Part shown: in pieces, positions 26,601 through 33,113 of the stretch | How positions within the stretch are numbered: position 1 is the first letter of the stretch | Layout: the number at the start of each line of letters is the position of its first letter | NCBI RefSeq assembly: GCF_006337165.1 | Contig: NZ_CP040896.1 | Span: 3,658,001 to 3,722,000 of the forward strand | Source: Hymenobacter jejuensis | Lineage (GTDB): Bacteria > Bacteroidota > Bacteroidia > Cytophagales > Hymenobacteraceae | Length of the DNA: 64,000 bases | Direction: 5' to 3' | The notes under the pieces: model-generated | The model's input: only the letters and a program-made list of their open reading frames with translations | The model's database searches: none | What the model was told of the DNA's origin: nothing | Program-made: the position numbers and the translations under genes

Positions 26601-27409
26601 CTACTGATGGACAATCATACCTAGCAGCCGATGGAACATTCGGTCAGGGTACGGTGCTGGCAAATGGGTACTTCTCGGTATACACCGGTACGGGTGACCA
26701 AGCCATTGTAAAAGGTCTGGATCCAAGTAAGGCTTACTACTTCTACGTGTTCGATTACAACTACGTAGCTACTAACAGCGCTGGTCAGCGTCTATCGGTG
26801 CCGGGTGCTGAAAACTACCGCACGCCTACGCCACCTAACCAATTGGTGCCAGTTGATGCCATTATTCCTCCCGATGCAGCGCTGCCTGTTGAGTTGGTAT
26901 CCTTTACGGCCAAGCTGCGCAACCACCGTGTCGATCTGAACTGGGTGACTGCGATGGAGAAGAACAACAAAGGCTTTGAAGTACAGCGTAGCCAAGACGG
27001 CAAAACCTTCTCGACTATCCTGTTCAAAGAAGGCCACGGCAATAGCTCTAATAAGATCACTTATACCGCTGTTGACCAAGAGCCCCTGTTTGGTACTTCT
27101 TACTACCGCCTGAACCAAATCGATGCAGATGGCAAGTCCACTCTCTCATCAGTTGTCAGCGTTACAAACGGCGGCAGCGGTGAAGTGTCACTCTACCCAA
27201 ACCCTGCGCACGATGTGGTAAACATCCGCTTGGCAGGCTCGACCGAAGGTGTAACGGTACGCATCTCCGATCTGACTGGTCGCGCCGTACGTCGTCAGGT
27301 GTTAAGTGCTGATGGCCAGTTGAATGTAAGCGACTTGCAAGCCGGTACCTACATCGTAACCATCGGTGAGGGTGCTCAGAAAGTCACTCGTAAGATTGTT
27401 AAGGAGTAA
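23645..27409 (+). CDS. T9SS type A cargo protein with repeated Ig-like domains
   Basis: The 1254-residue secreted protein starts with a signal peptide (AWAILLVLLALPILGWAQ). Residues 35-215 form an N-terminal beta-rich domain. Repeat units of about 110-120 residues begin near 218, 330, 442, 565, 684 and 807; each opens with a pattern like ITVNPTTLTFGNVEVN and continues with phrases such as IRKQGDAAYLAEG, as in choice-of-anchor/ASPM-type Ig folds. Near 1079 comes the LPVELVSFTAKL module typical of Bacteroidota cargo. The type A sorting domain starts at VSLYPNPAHDVV (about 1181) and ends LQAGTYIVTI...KIVKE. The function is likely surface adhesion or structure; it should be exported by the T9SS, whose sortase gene is at 37.6 kb. 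Confidence 0.85.
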   Translation: MKNKYLSNPNRALRPRAWAILLVLLALPILGWAQTFTETFGTKGPESVSAANTAKDFDNDLLTFSGNASLIASDQYIEASPGSGGSFVFFGDVNSTKDGIDVAFPTNVRTLSILGINTTQLQAASTKLSFNFYVNPGANTTLGNFVVEYRTSQQFGAPYTTIADVNLNRGAGWSNVSITNPFNGATGNSVEIRFRRSVAANEYIAIDDVVLSGTTNPNFTVSPADLTFPGTPVNGTSAPQSISVAGSGLTSDIAVQAPTGFRIRKQGDAAYLAEGATLTLTRANGNIDTKVEVVFNPTTPTPTKPTGQISFVGGGATSRFVSVSGTVVTPNITVNPTTLTFGNVEVNTQSSSQFISVVGSDLTDNVSVQVPTGYIFRKSGDATFLASGTTLTLVQASGSVNADVEIRLAPTTIGNFNGNVSFVSNGATTRFVGATGAGVAPAPVVTVSTTNPPTANSNTIGFPDTRIGRTATPASFYVSGQNLDNNTVTVSSPSNEFLIRLGRSGAFGSSVILNGTNGTLAATELQVQFAPSTVGPRNATIAASSGTTVNSILQVSGNGLAATNEIFITPDPATLDFQTVSSNGSSQILTFQVGATLIGTNPLVLTPASSTSSNANIEIREANVGDFQTGPLTFQPVNGSVTERTIEVRLTGPLALGNYEGSITASSNGTPSKAVRVIANSNGTSATVSADNTLQPFSTVPGVASATQSFPVNGQGLIRDITVKAPALFQIALNEADFAALNGATGNTITVVRNNDAGDGFKNPVPVYVRYLPSIASQQPDSGPIAVTSEPAIGATIQVQGYSAPSVEIQSSIPEIANVEINTLSNPVAVTVHAVRVRQAITVSEVLTQPTQFNNPLQDQFEISLKPDADFGSVVTFSPDASTYSIDQVVYVRYKPTHIGNATSKLQFRSSDFINSGFQDFPANGSLLGKALDTQPTAQTTINVVRNGSTATVTFSPAQGGTINGAGEGRLIIASLSNQLAGNNQPTDGQSYLAADGTFGQGTVLANGYFSVYTGTGDQAIVKGLDPSKAYYFYVFDYNYVATNSAGQRLSVPGAENYRTPTPPNQLVPVDAIIPPDAALPVELVSFTAKLRNHRVDLNWVTAMEKNNKGFEVQRSQDGKTFSTILFKEGHGNSSNKITYTAVDQEPLFGTSYYRLNQIDADGKSTLSSVVSVTNGGSGEVSLYPNPAHDVVNIRLAGSTEGVTVRISDLTGRAVRRQVLSADGQLNVSDLQAGTYIVTIGEGAQKVTRKIVKE

Positions 27410-27425
27410 CGCCCTTCTTACATCG

Positions 27426-27471
27426 TTTTCAAACAAAAGGCCTCCCAATCGGGAGGCCTTTTGTTTGAAAA
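27426..27471 (+). terminator. Terminator after the cargo gene
   Basis: Two 21-base perfect arms (27426-27446 and 27451-27471) around AATC, with a CCTCCC/GGGAGG core and flanking A and T tracts. Confidence 0.88.
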
Positions 27472-27481
27472 CATACACATG

Positions 27482-27506
27482 TAACTATTTGATAATAAGG
27501 TACTTA
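27482..27506. repeat. Intergenic palindromic element, strong copy
   Basis: Left arm TAACTA (5/6), core TGATAATAA (8/9), right arm TACTTA (6/6). It ends on the A of an ATG that opens a 10-codon frame. Confidence 0.65.
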
Positions 27507-27562
27507 TGAATTTAGACTCCGTAGCTGCTGCTGCTTAAGCAAGGAGAGTTAGACTACGGAGT
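27506..27562 (+). other. Ten-codon frame with hairpin between two terminators
   Basis: An ATG at 27506 starts MNLDSVAAAA followed by a stop. ACTCCGTAG (27516-27524) can pair with CTACGGAGT (27554-27562). The interval is bounded by terminators at 27426-27471 and 27588-27625. It could be a small RNA, a leader-like peptide or non-functional spacer. Confidence 0.25.
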
Positions 27563-27587
27563 AGTTCAAAATACTGATACACTCACC

Positions 27588-27625
27588 AACGCAAAAGCCC
27601 GACCAATTGGTCGGGCTTTTGCGTT
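27588..27625. terminator. Perfect palindromic terminator
   Basis: Two 17-base arms around AATT (27588-27604 and 27609-27625), with A4/T4 runs in the stem. It terminates the iscA transcript on the minus strand and possibly the short interval on plus. Confidence 0.85.
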
Positions 27626-27648
27626 GAGATAGCGCTATATAAAGTTTG

Positions 27649-27975
27649 CTACACCGAGAAGCTTTCGCCGCAACCGCAGGTACGCGATGCGTTGGGGTTG
27701 TCGAAAAAGAAGCCTTTGCCGTTCAGGCCGTCGGAGAAGTCGAGCTGAGTACCAGCGAGATAGAGGAAGCTTTTCATATCCACTACCACGCGAACGCCTT
27801 TGTCTTCGAACTCCTGGTCCATGGGCTTCACTTCGTTATCGAAATCAAGCTTGTACGACAAACCCGAGCAGCCACCACCGGCCACCGAAGCACGTAGGCG
27901 GTACGTTTCGTCGAGGCTGGCATCAGCCATAAGGCGCTCGACCTTTTCTTTGGCTTTATCAGAAACAGTGATCAT
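27649..27975 (-). CDS. iscA: HesB/IscA iron-sulfur assembly protein
   Basis: A 108-residue A-type carrier that delivers Fe-S clusters to apo-proteins. The three conserved cysteines are present: GGGCSGLSYKL (about 35) and the C-terminal RTCGCGESF (about 99 and 101). The ATG at 27975 is preferred; the frame opens four codons earlier at a TTG. It is the last gene of an iscS-iscU-hyp-iscA group on the minus strand, which fits its role. No hscBA or fdx follows. Confidence 0.9.
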   Translation of the reverse strand: MITVSDKAKEKVERLMADASLDETYRLRASVAGGGCSGLSYKLDFDNEVKPMDQEFEDKGVRVVVDMKSFLYLAGTQLDFSDGLNGKGFFFDNPNASRTCGCGESFSV

Positions 27976-28061
27976 AACAGTTGTCAAGTGTTAGTTGCCG
28001 GTTGTCAACAAAATACCAACAGTAGCAAAAGCGCTGGTGGTTCTGCATTGACAACAAATAA

Positions 28062-28472
28062 CTAAGAAGAAGGATTCAGAACCACGCTAAACACCGTAAT
28101 GGTATTGAGGTCGCGGCCGTAATAAAGCTTATCCAGTGCTTCGTAGGCGTTGTGAGCCCGAAAATAGGACGTCTGCAACTCTTTGTCGCCGCGCGCCCGC
28201 CACTGAATGGTATAGGAGCTTTCGGTATCACGGAAGCCCTTGACATAAGCCAGCATTTTGCGCAGCACGTCGAGCTTGTCATAGCCCGTTTCGTAGCGAA
28301 ACAGAAAGCTCTGGTGGTGTCTGGGATTTACCGTAACCAAATCCAACCGAGTCTGCCCGTCCAGTTGCCGAAACTCAAAAAGCAGGTTGCCGGGCGGCAT
28401 GCCCAAATGCTCTTCTATCTGCCGCTGGATGCGTGCACTCTCAACGTGGACGTCGGTGGGGGTAACTTCCAT
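28062..28472 (-). CDS. Hypothetical protein in the isc cluster
   Basis: The 136-residue soluble protein is mixed alpha/beta (LLFEFRQLDGQTRLDLVTVNPRHHQSFLFRYETGYDK, then a helical VLRKMLAYVKGF and a beta-rich tail YTIQWRARGDKELQTSYFRAH). It has no cysteines, so it is not itself a cluster-binding protein. It sits between iscU and iscA on the same strand (gaps of about 85 bases on each side). A conserved helper role is possible, but no family is recognised. Confidence 0.65.
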   Translation of the reverse strand: MEVTPTDVHVESARIQRQIEEHLGMPPGNLLFEFRQLDGQTRLDLVTVNPRHHQSFLFRYETGYDKLDVLRKMLAYVKGFRDTESSYTIQWRARGDKELQTSYFRAHNAYEALDKLYYGRDLNTITVFSVVLNPSS

Positions 28473-28557
28473 GGCTTAGCAGTTGCCCATTACGAATTGT
28501 GAGTTGCCAGCTATCCGTTGCGAAACAGAAGGCCAGCAACTCACAACGGGTAATAGC

Positions 28558-28974
28558 TTAGTGATGCGTCTTGGCTTCTTCGAAAGCAGGCAGACCGTTC
28601 TTCACGCGGTAGTCGTTGATGGCCGACTTAATGGCATCTTCAGCCAATACCGAGCAGTGGATTTTAACGGGCGGCAAGGCCAGCTCTTCCACAATCTCCA
28701 TGTTGTCGATGGCGAGGGCCTCGTCGATGCTCTTGCCTTTCAGCCATTCGGTGGCCAACGACGACGAAGCAATGGCCGAGCCACAACCAAAGGTTTTGAA
28801 TTTAGCGTCGGTGATGGTGTTGGTGGTTTCGTCCACTTCGATTTGGAGACGCATTACGTCGCCGCACTCAGGTGCACCTACCAAGCCAGTACCCACATTC
28901 TTTTTGCTCTTATCCAGCGTGCCCACGTTGCGGGGATTGCTGTAATGATCGATTACTTTATCGGAGTAAGCCAT
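28558..28974 (-). CDS. iscU: Iron-sulfur cluster scaffold protein
   Basis: IscU is the platform on which IscS-derived sulfur and iron are assembled. The 138-residue protein shows the three scaffold cysteines: APECGDVMR (C37), KTFGCGSAIASSS (C63) and VKIHCSVLAEDAI (C106), plus the LPPVK motif recognised by HscA-type chaperones (about 99-103). It lies 84 bases after iscS. Although LPPVK is kept, no hscA is in the window. Confidence 0.93.
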   Translation of the reverse strand: MAYSDKVIDHYSNPRNVGTLDKSKKNVGTGLVGAPECGDVMRLQIEVDETTNTITDAKFKTFGCGSAIASSSLATEWLKGKSIDEALAIDNMEIVEELALPPVKIHCSVLAEDAIKSAINDYRVKNGLPAFEEAKTHH

Positions 28975-29058
28975 TGTCTTGATGAAAAATGATGAATGAA
29001 GAAGGAGGAATGATAAAAGTGAGGGTCATCGCTTCACTCCCTCATTCCCGATTCGATC

Positions 29059-30273
29059 TTAATGTTCTGCCCACTCAATCTTGCTGAGGTCGACGCCTTC
29101 TTTGAACATCTCCCACAGCGGCGACATTTCGCGCAGCTTGGTTACGGCTTCTTTTACGTGGTTGATAGCGTAATCAACTTGCTCGTCGGTAGTGAAACGG
29201 CTCAGGCCGAATCGCAAAGACGAGTGCGCCAGATCGTCGCTAAGGCCCAGTGCCTTAAGTACGTAAGATGGCTCCAAAGAAGCTGAGGTACAAGCCGAGC
29301 CGGAAGATACGGCAATGTCTTTTACACCCATCATCAGGCCTTCACCTTCTACGTACTTGAAAGAAATGTTGGTAGTGTGCGGCAAGCGGTGCTCACGCGA
29401 ACCGTTGACGTAGCTTTCTTCCAACGTGAGCAATTCGCGCTCCAAGCGGTCGCGCATGGCGCTGATACGCTGCGAGTCACTTTCCATTTCGAGGCGGCAG
29501 AGTTCGCATGCTTTGCCAAGCCCTACAATGCCGGGAACGTTGAGCGTGCCCGAACGCATGCCGCGCTCGTGGCCGCCACCGTCCATCTGGGCGGTAACTT
29601 TCACCCGCGGGGCTTTACGGCGAACATACAGTGCGCCTACGCCTTTGGGGCCGTACATTTTATGGCCGCTGAAGGCCATCAGGTCAATACCGTCGGCGTT
29701 TACGTCTACCGGAATCTTACCTACGGCCTGCGTAGCGTCCGTCATAAACAGCGCGCCGTGCTGCTTGGCAATGCGGGAGATCTCTTTAACCGGCTGAATA
29801 ACACCTACTTCGTTGTTGGCATACATGATGCACACCAGAATGGTCTGGGGCGTCATGGCAGCTTCCAACTCGGTGAGGCTAATTAGGCCTTCTTCGTTAA
29901 CGGGCAGGTACGTTACCCGAGCACCCAGCTTTTCGAGGTGCTTGCAGGTGTCGAGAACGGCTTTGTGTTCAGTCGTAGCCGTGATGATGTGGTTGCCTTT
30001 CTGGGCATACATCTCGAACACACCTTTAATGCCCAAGTTGTCGGATTCGGTAGCGCCCGAGGTGAAGATGATCTCCTTAGGGTCGCATTTAATCAGGGCA
30101 GCAATCTGTTCGCGGGCATAATCCACGGCTTCCTCAGCAGCCCAGCCAAACGGGTGGTTACGGGACGCGGCGTTGCCAAATACCTCGGTGAGGTATGGCA
30201 TCATGGCTTCCAGAACGCGCGGGTCCAGCGGAGTAGTCGCGTTGTTATCGAAGTAAATAGGTAGCTTGAGCAT
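29059..30273 (-). CDS. iscS: Cysteine desulfurase
   Basis: The PLP enzyme that takes sulfur from cysteine and passes it to IscU. Start at ATG 30273 gives 404 residues and the usual opening [17 protein letters not shown]; the frame continues upstream to 30330 but that part is not family-like. PLP-binding Lys is in [16 protein letters not shown] (about 207). The active-site Cys loop is [16 protein letters not shown] (about 328). It heads the isc operon on the minus strand. No iscR precedes it; a divergent mce gene does. Confidence 0.94.
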   Translation of the reverse strand: MLKLPIYFDNNATTPLDPRVLEAMMPYLTEVFGNAASRNHPFGWAAEEAVDYAREQIAALIKCDPKEIIFTSGATESDNLGIKGVFEMYAQKGNHIITATTEHKAVLDTCKHLEKLGARVTYLPVNEEGLISLTELEAAMTPQTILVCIMYANNEVGVIQPVKEISRIAKQHGALFMTDATQAVGKIPVDVNADGIDLMAFSGHKMYGPKGVGALYVRRKAPRVKVTAQMDGGGHERGMRSGTLNVPGIVGLGKACELCRLEMESDSQRISAMRDRLERELLTLEESYVNGSREHRLPHTTNISFKYVEGEGLMMGVKDIAVSSGSACTSASLEPSYVLKALGLSDDLAHSSLRFGLSRFTTDEQVDYAINHVKEAVTKLREMSPLWEMFKEGVDLSKIEWAEH

Positions 30274-30362
30274 GGCTCGGAGTTGGTAAATCAGCAGAAA
30301 CCAAAGGAGAACGATTCTCCGGTAGAACACAAAAACCAGCGAACAGGTTTTACTTTGCTTTG

Positions 30363-30395
30363 CAAAAGTAGAAAGAATCCAAACAAGCCGCGCAA
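30363..30395 (-). promoter_or_regulatory. Candidate promoter of the isc operon
   Basis: On the minus strand TTG (30395-30393), a 22-base spacer and TACTTTTG (30370-30363). The -7 box matches TAnnTTTG exactly; the spacing is within the usual range. A near-palindrome (TACTTTGC/GCAAAAGTA) overlaps the box. Confidence 0.45.
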
Positions 30396-30415
30396 CTTAG
30401 CGCGCCACTTCTCGC

Positions 30416-30820
30416 ATGCTCACCAACTTAGAACACCTCGGCTTGGCCGTACAGGATCTTGAAGCAGCCACTGCGCTCTATACAACGCTACTCGGCGAAC
30501 CGCCTTATAAACGCGAACATGTTGCCAGTGAGGGTGTTGACACAGTGTTTTTTAAAGTTGGCGGTTCCAAAATTGAGTTGCTAGCAGGCACAACGCCGGA
30601 GAGCGCCATCACAAAATATTTGGCCAAGAAAGGCGAGGGCATTCACCACGTCGCCTTCGAAGTAGCTGACATCCGAGTTACAATGGCGCGGTTGCGCGAG
30701 CAGGGGTTTGTGTTGCTCAACAAAGAACCTAAACGAGGCGCCGACAACAAGCTCGTATGCTTTGTGCACCCAAAGAGCGCGGCGGGCGTATTGGTAGAAC
30801 TATGCCAGGAAATCGGGTAG
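30416..30820 (+). CDS. mce: Methylmalonyl-CoA epimerase
   Basis: The 134-residue single vicinal-oxygen-chelate protein interconverts the (R) and (S) forms of methylmalonyl-CoA in the propionate route. Family marks are LEHLGLAVQDLEAATALY at the start (metal His), KIELLAGT with the metal Glu, GEGIHHVAFEV (metal His near 76) and the final VLVELCQEIG (Glu). Methylmalonyl-CoA mutase genes are not in the window. Just downstream is tsaC, with a palindromic element between them. Confidence 0.9.
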   Translation: MLTNLEHLGLAVQDLEAATALYTTLLGEPPYKREHVASEGVDTVFFKVGGSKIELLAGTTPESAITKYLAKKGEGIHHVAFEVADIRVTMARLREQGFVLLNKEPKRGADNKLVCFVHPKSAAGVLVELCQEIG

Positions 30821-30847
30821 GGAACGGCTCATTGTAGCTGTATTATA

Positions 30848-30872
30848 TAACTGATTCATAATCAACTATATG
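30848..30872. repeat. Intergenic palindromic element ending on the tsaC start codon
   Basis: Core TCATAATCA (7/9), left arm 4/6, right arm 3/6; the final ATG is the tsaC start. Confidence 0.4.
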
Positions 30873-31442
30873 ACGCTTTTTCAGCAGGAAGTAGAAATGG
30901 CCGTAGATGCCTTGCTCATGCAGCAAGTTATTCTGTACCCGACCGATACGGTGTGGGGCTTAGGCTGTGATGCCGAAGTGCCGCGGGCGGTGGAGCGCTT
31001 GTATAAGCTGAAAGGCCGCCCGGAAGACAAGCCCAGCATCGTGCTGGTCGCTGACCTGGACATGATGCACCGATACGCTTCGGCAGTACCCGATGGGCTG
31101 GCTGAGTTGCTGGCTGCCCAGACGCGCCCTACCACTTATTTACTGCCGGCCTCGAAGCAAGTGGCTCCACTGCTTGTAGCGTCCGATGGCACCATCGGGC
31201 TGCGCATTGCACAGGATGAGTTTTGCCACAAAGTAGTGCGCCGACTGGGGCACGGCTTGGTATCTACCTCGGCCAACCTCAGCGGCAATCCAACGCCCGC
31301 TACCTACGCGCAAGTCGATCCGCTGATAATTAGAAAGGCAGATTACGTCGTGAGCTGGCGCCAAGACGATACCACAACCGTCGCGCCGTCGCGCGTAGTG
31401 CGCTTAGCCGCTGATGGAAGGCTGGAAGTAGTGCGGGAATAA
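30870..31442 (+). CDS. tsaC: L-threonylcarbamoyladenylate synthase (Sua5/YciO/YrdC family)
   Basis: Makes threonylcarbamoyl-AMP for the t6A37 tRNA modification. The 190-residue protein has the YrdC fold: ILYPTDTVWGLGCDA (about 21-35), LYKLKGRPEDKPSIVLV (about 45-61), TYLLPA and the GLRIAQDEFCHKVV and GHGLVSTSANLSGNPTP segments (about 110-145). The C-terminal Sua5 domain is absent, as in short TsaC/YwlC-type proteins. Both tsaC and the next gene cca act on tRNA. Confidence 0.88.
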   Translation: MTLFQQEVEMAVDALLMQQVILYPTDTVWGLGCDAEVPRAVERLYKLKGRPEDKPSIVLVADLDMMHRYASAVPDGLAELLAAQTRPTTYLLPASKQVAPLLVASDGTIGLRIAQDEFCHKVVRRLGHGLVSTSANLSGNPTPATYAQVDPLIIRKADYVVSWRQDDTTTVAPSRVVRLAADGRLEVVRE

Positions 31443-31552
31443 ACCTCTATGCTTTGCTAGTAGGATAAATAGGAGCGATGATGGGCAAGGCGATAAATCT
31501 CCCAAAATCGGAGTTCTTACCTTTGCGGCCGTTTGGCAATCCCTCGTCGCTC

Positions 31553-32992
31553 ATGAAATCTCCGCAACTCCCTGATCTTCCGTTGTTCCAAACCATTGCC
31601 GAAGCCGCCGGCGAACTGGCGTATCCGGCTTATGTAATCGGTGGATTTGTGCGCGACTTAGCCCTGGAGCGACCTAGCAAAGACGTGGACGTTGTATGCG
31701 TGGGCGATGGTATTAAGCTTGCCCAAGCCGTGGGCCGAAAATTGCCCAACAAACCCCGCGTAACGGTTTTCAAAAACTTCGGGACGGCTATGCTGCCCAC
31801 GCCGGAGGTCGAAATCGAATTTGTGGGCGCCCGCAAGGAAAGCTACCGCGCCGAGTCGCGTAAGCCCGAGGTAGAAGCGGGCACCTTGGAAGAAGACCTG
31901 GCCCGTAGGGACTTTACAATCAACGCGTTAGGGTTGAGCCTAAACCCGCAGGATTTTGGGGCGCTCGTCGATCGGTACGATGGCATGGGCGACTTACGGC
32001 GCAAAACCATTCGCACGCCCCTCGACCCGGATATTACGTTTTCCGACGATCCGTTGCGCATGATGCGCGCCATCCGGTTTGCCGCGCAACTCAATTTCGA
32101 CATCGACCCCGATACCTACGACGCACTGGCTCGCAATAAGGAGCGCATCAAAATTGTATCGCAGGAGCGCATCACCGACGAGCTGAACAAGATCATTATG
32201 GCGCCGAAGCCAAGCTATGGCTTCAAATTGCTGTTTCAGTCGGGATTATTGCAGCTTATCTTCCCCAAGATGGCGCAACTCTACGGCGTCGAGCGGGTGG
32301 GGCAGCACGCCCACAAAGACAATTTCTACCACACTTTGCAAGTACTTGATAATGTGGTAGTTGCGGGCGGTGATCTGTGGCTGCGCTGGGCCGCCATCCT
32401 GCACGATATTGCCAAGCCGGCTACCAAACGCCTCGACCCAAAAATAGGCTGGACGTTTCATGGCCACGAAGACAAAGGCGCGCGGTGGGTTCCGCAGATT
32501 TTCACTGAGCTGAAGCTACCGCTGGGCGAAGAAATGCGCCAGGTGCAAAAGCTGGTTCGGCTGCACTTGCGGCCAATTGCGCTGGTAAAGGAAACCGTAA
32601 CCGACTCAGCCGTAAGACGTTTGCTATTTGAGGCCGGTGACGAGATCGATCGGTTGATGACGCTGTGCCGCGCCGACATTACCAGCAAAGACCACAACCG
32701 GGTGCAGCGCTACCTGCGCAACTTCGACGTGGTGGAGCAAAAGCTGAAGGAGGTAGAGGAGAAAGACCACCTGCGCAACTTCAAGCCCGTGATTACGGGC
32801 GAAGTCATTATGGAAACGTTCGGCCTGAAACCTTCGCGTGAGGTAGGCGAACTCAAAGACGCATTGTTGGAAGCCATCCTCGACGGGAAGGTCCGAAACG
32901 AATTTGAGGAAGCCTTTGCCTTCCTGTTGCAGCTAGGAAAGGCAAAAGGGCTTCCTCCGGGTCAACCTTTCACTCACCAAAAGACCCAATAA
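31553..32992 (+). CDS. cca: CCA-adding tRNA nucleotidyltransferase with HD domain
   Basis: Adds or repairs the 3' CCA of tRNA. The ATG at 31553 gives about 479 residues; the frame extends upstream to 31478 but this stretch is not family-like. The nucleotidyltransferase core shows YVIGGFVRDLALERPSKDVDVVC (about 26-48), with the two catalytic Asp. LARRDFTINALGLSL and RYDGMGDLRRKTIRTP follow, then DDPLRMMRAIRFAAQL. An HD domain lies near 275-305 (LRWAAILHDIAKPATKR), which in relatives gives phosphohydrolase activity. Confidence 0.9.
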   Translation: MKSPQLPDLPLFQTIAEAAGELAYPAYVIGGFVRDLALERPSKDVDVVCVGDGIKLAQAVGRKLPNKPRVTVFKNFGTAMLPTPEVEIEFVGARKESYRAESRKPEVEAGTLEEDLARRDFTINALGLSLNPQDFGALVDRYDGMGDLRRKTIRTPLDPDITFSDDPLRMMRAIRFAAQLNFDIDPDTYDALARNKERIKIVSQERITDELNKIIMAPKPSYGFKLLFQSGLLQLIFPKMAQLYGVERVGQHAHKDNFYHTLQVLDNVVVAGGDLWLRWAAILHDIAKPATKRLDPKIGWTFHGHEDKGARWVPQIFTELKLPLGEEMRQVQKLVRLHLRPIALVKETVTDSAVRRLLFEAGDEIDRLMTLCRADITSKDHNRVQRYLRNFDVVEQKLKEVEEKDHLRNFKPVITGEVIMETFGLKPSREVGELKDALLEAILDGKVRNEFEEAFAFLLQLGKAKGLPPGQPFTHQKTQ

Positions 32993-33010
32993 CTCGCGAA
33001 TTGTTTAGAA

Positions 33011-33059
33011 AAGATGCCAGTCGGTACCGGTAGGTTGCCCGGCTGGCATCTTATTTTTT
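33011..33059 (+). terminator. Terminator after cca
   Basis: AAGATGCCAG (33011-33020) pairs with CTGGCATCTT (33043-33052), followed by a T-rich tract. Confidence 0.75.
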
Positions 33060-33113
33060 GTGACGGCAATTTACCCTTCAGCAGATGAGAGAATAATGAA
33101 GGGCGTGACAGGA

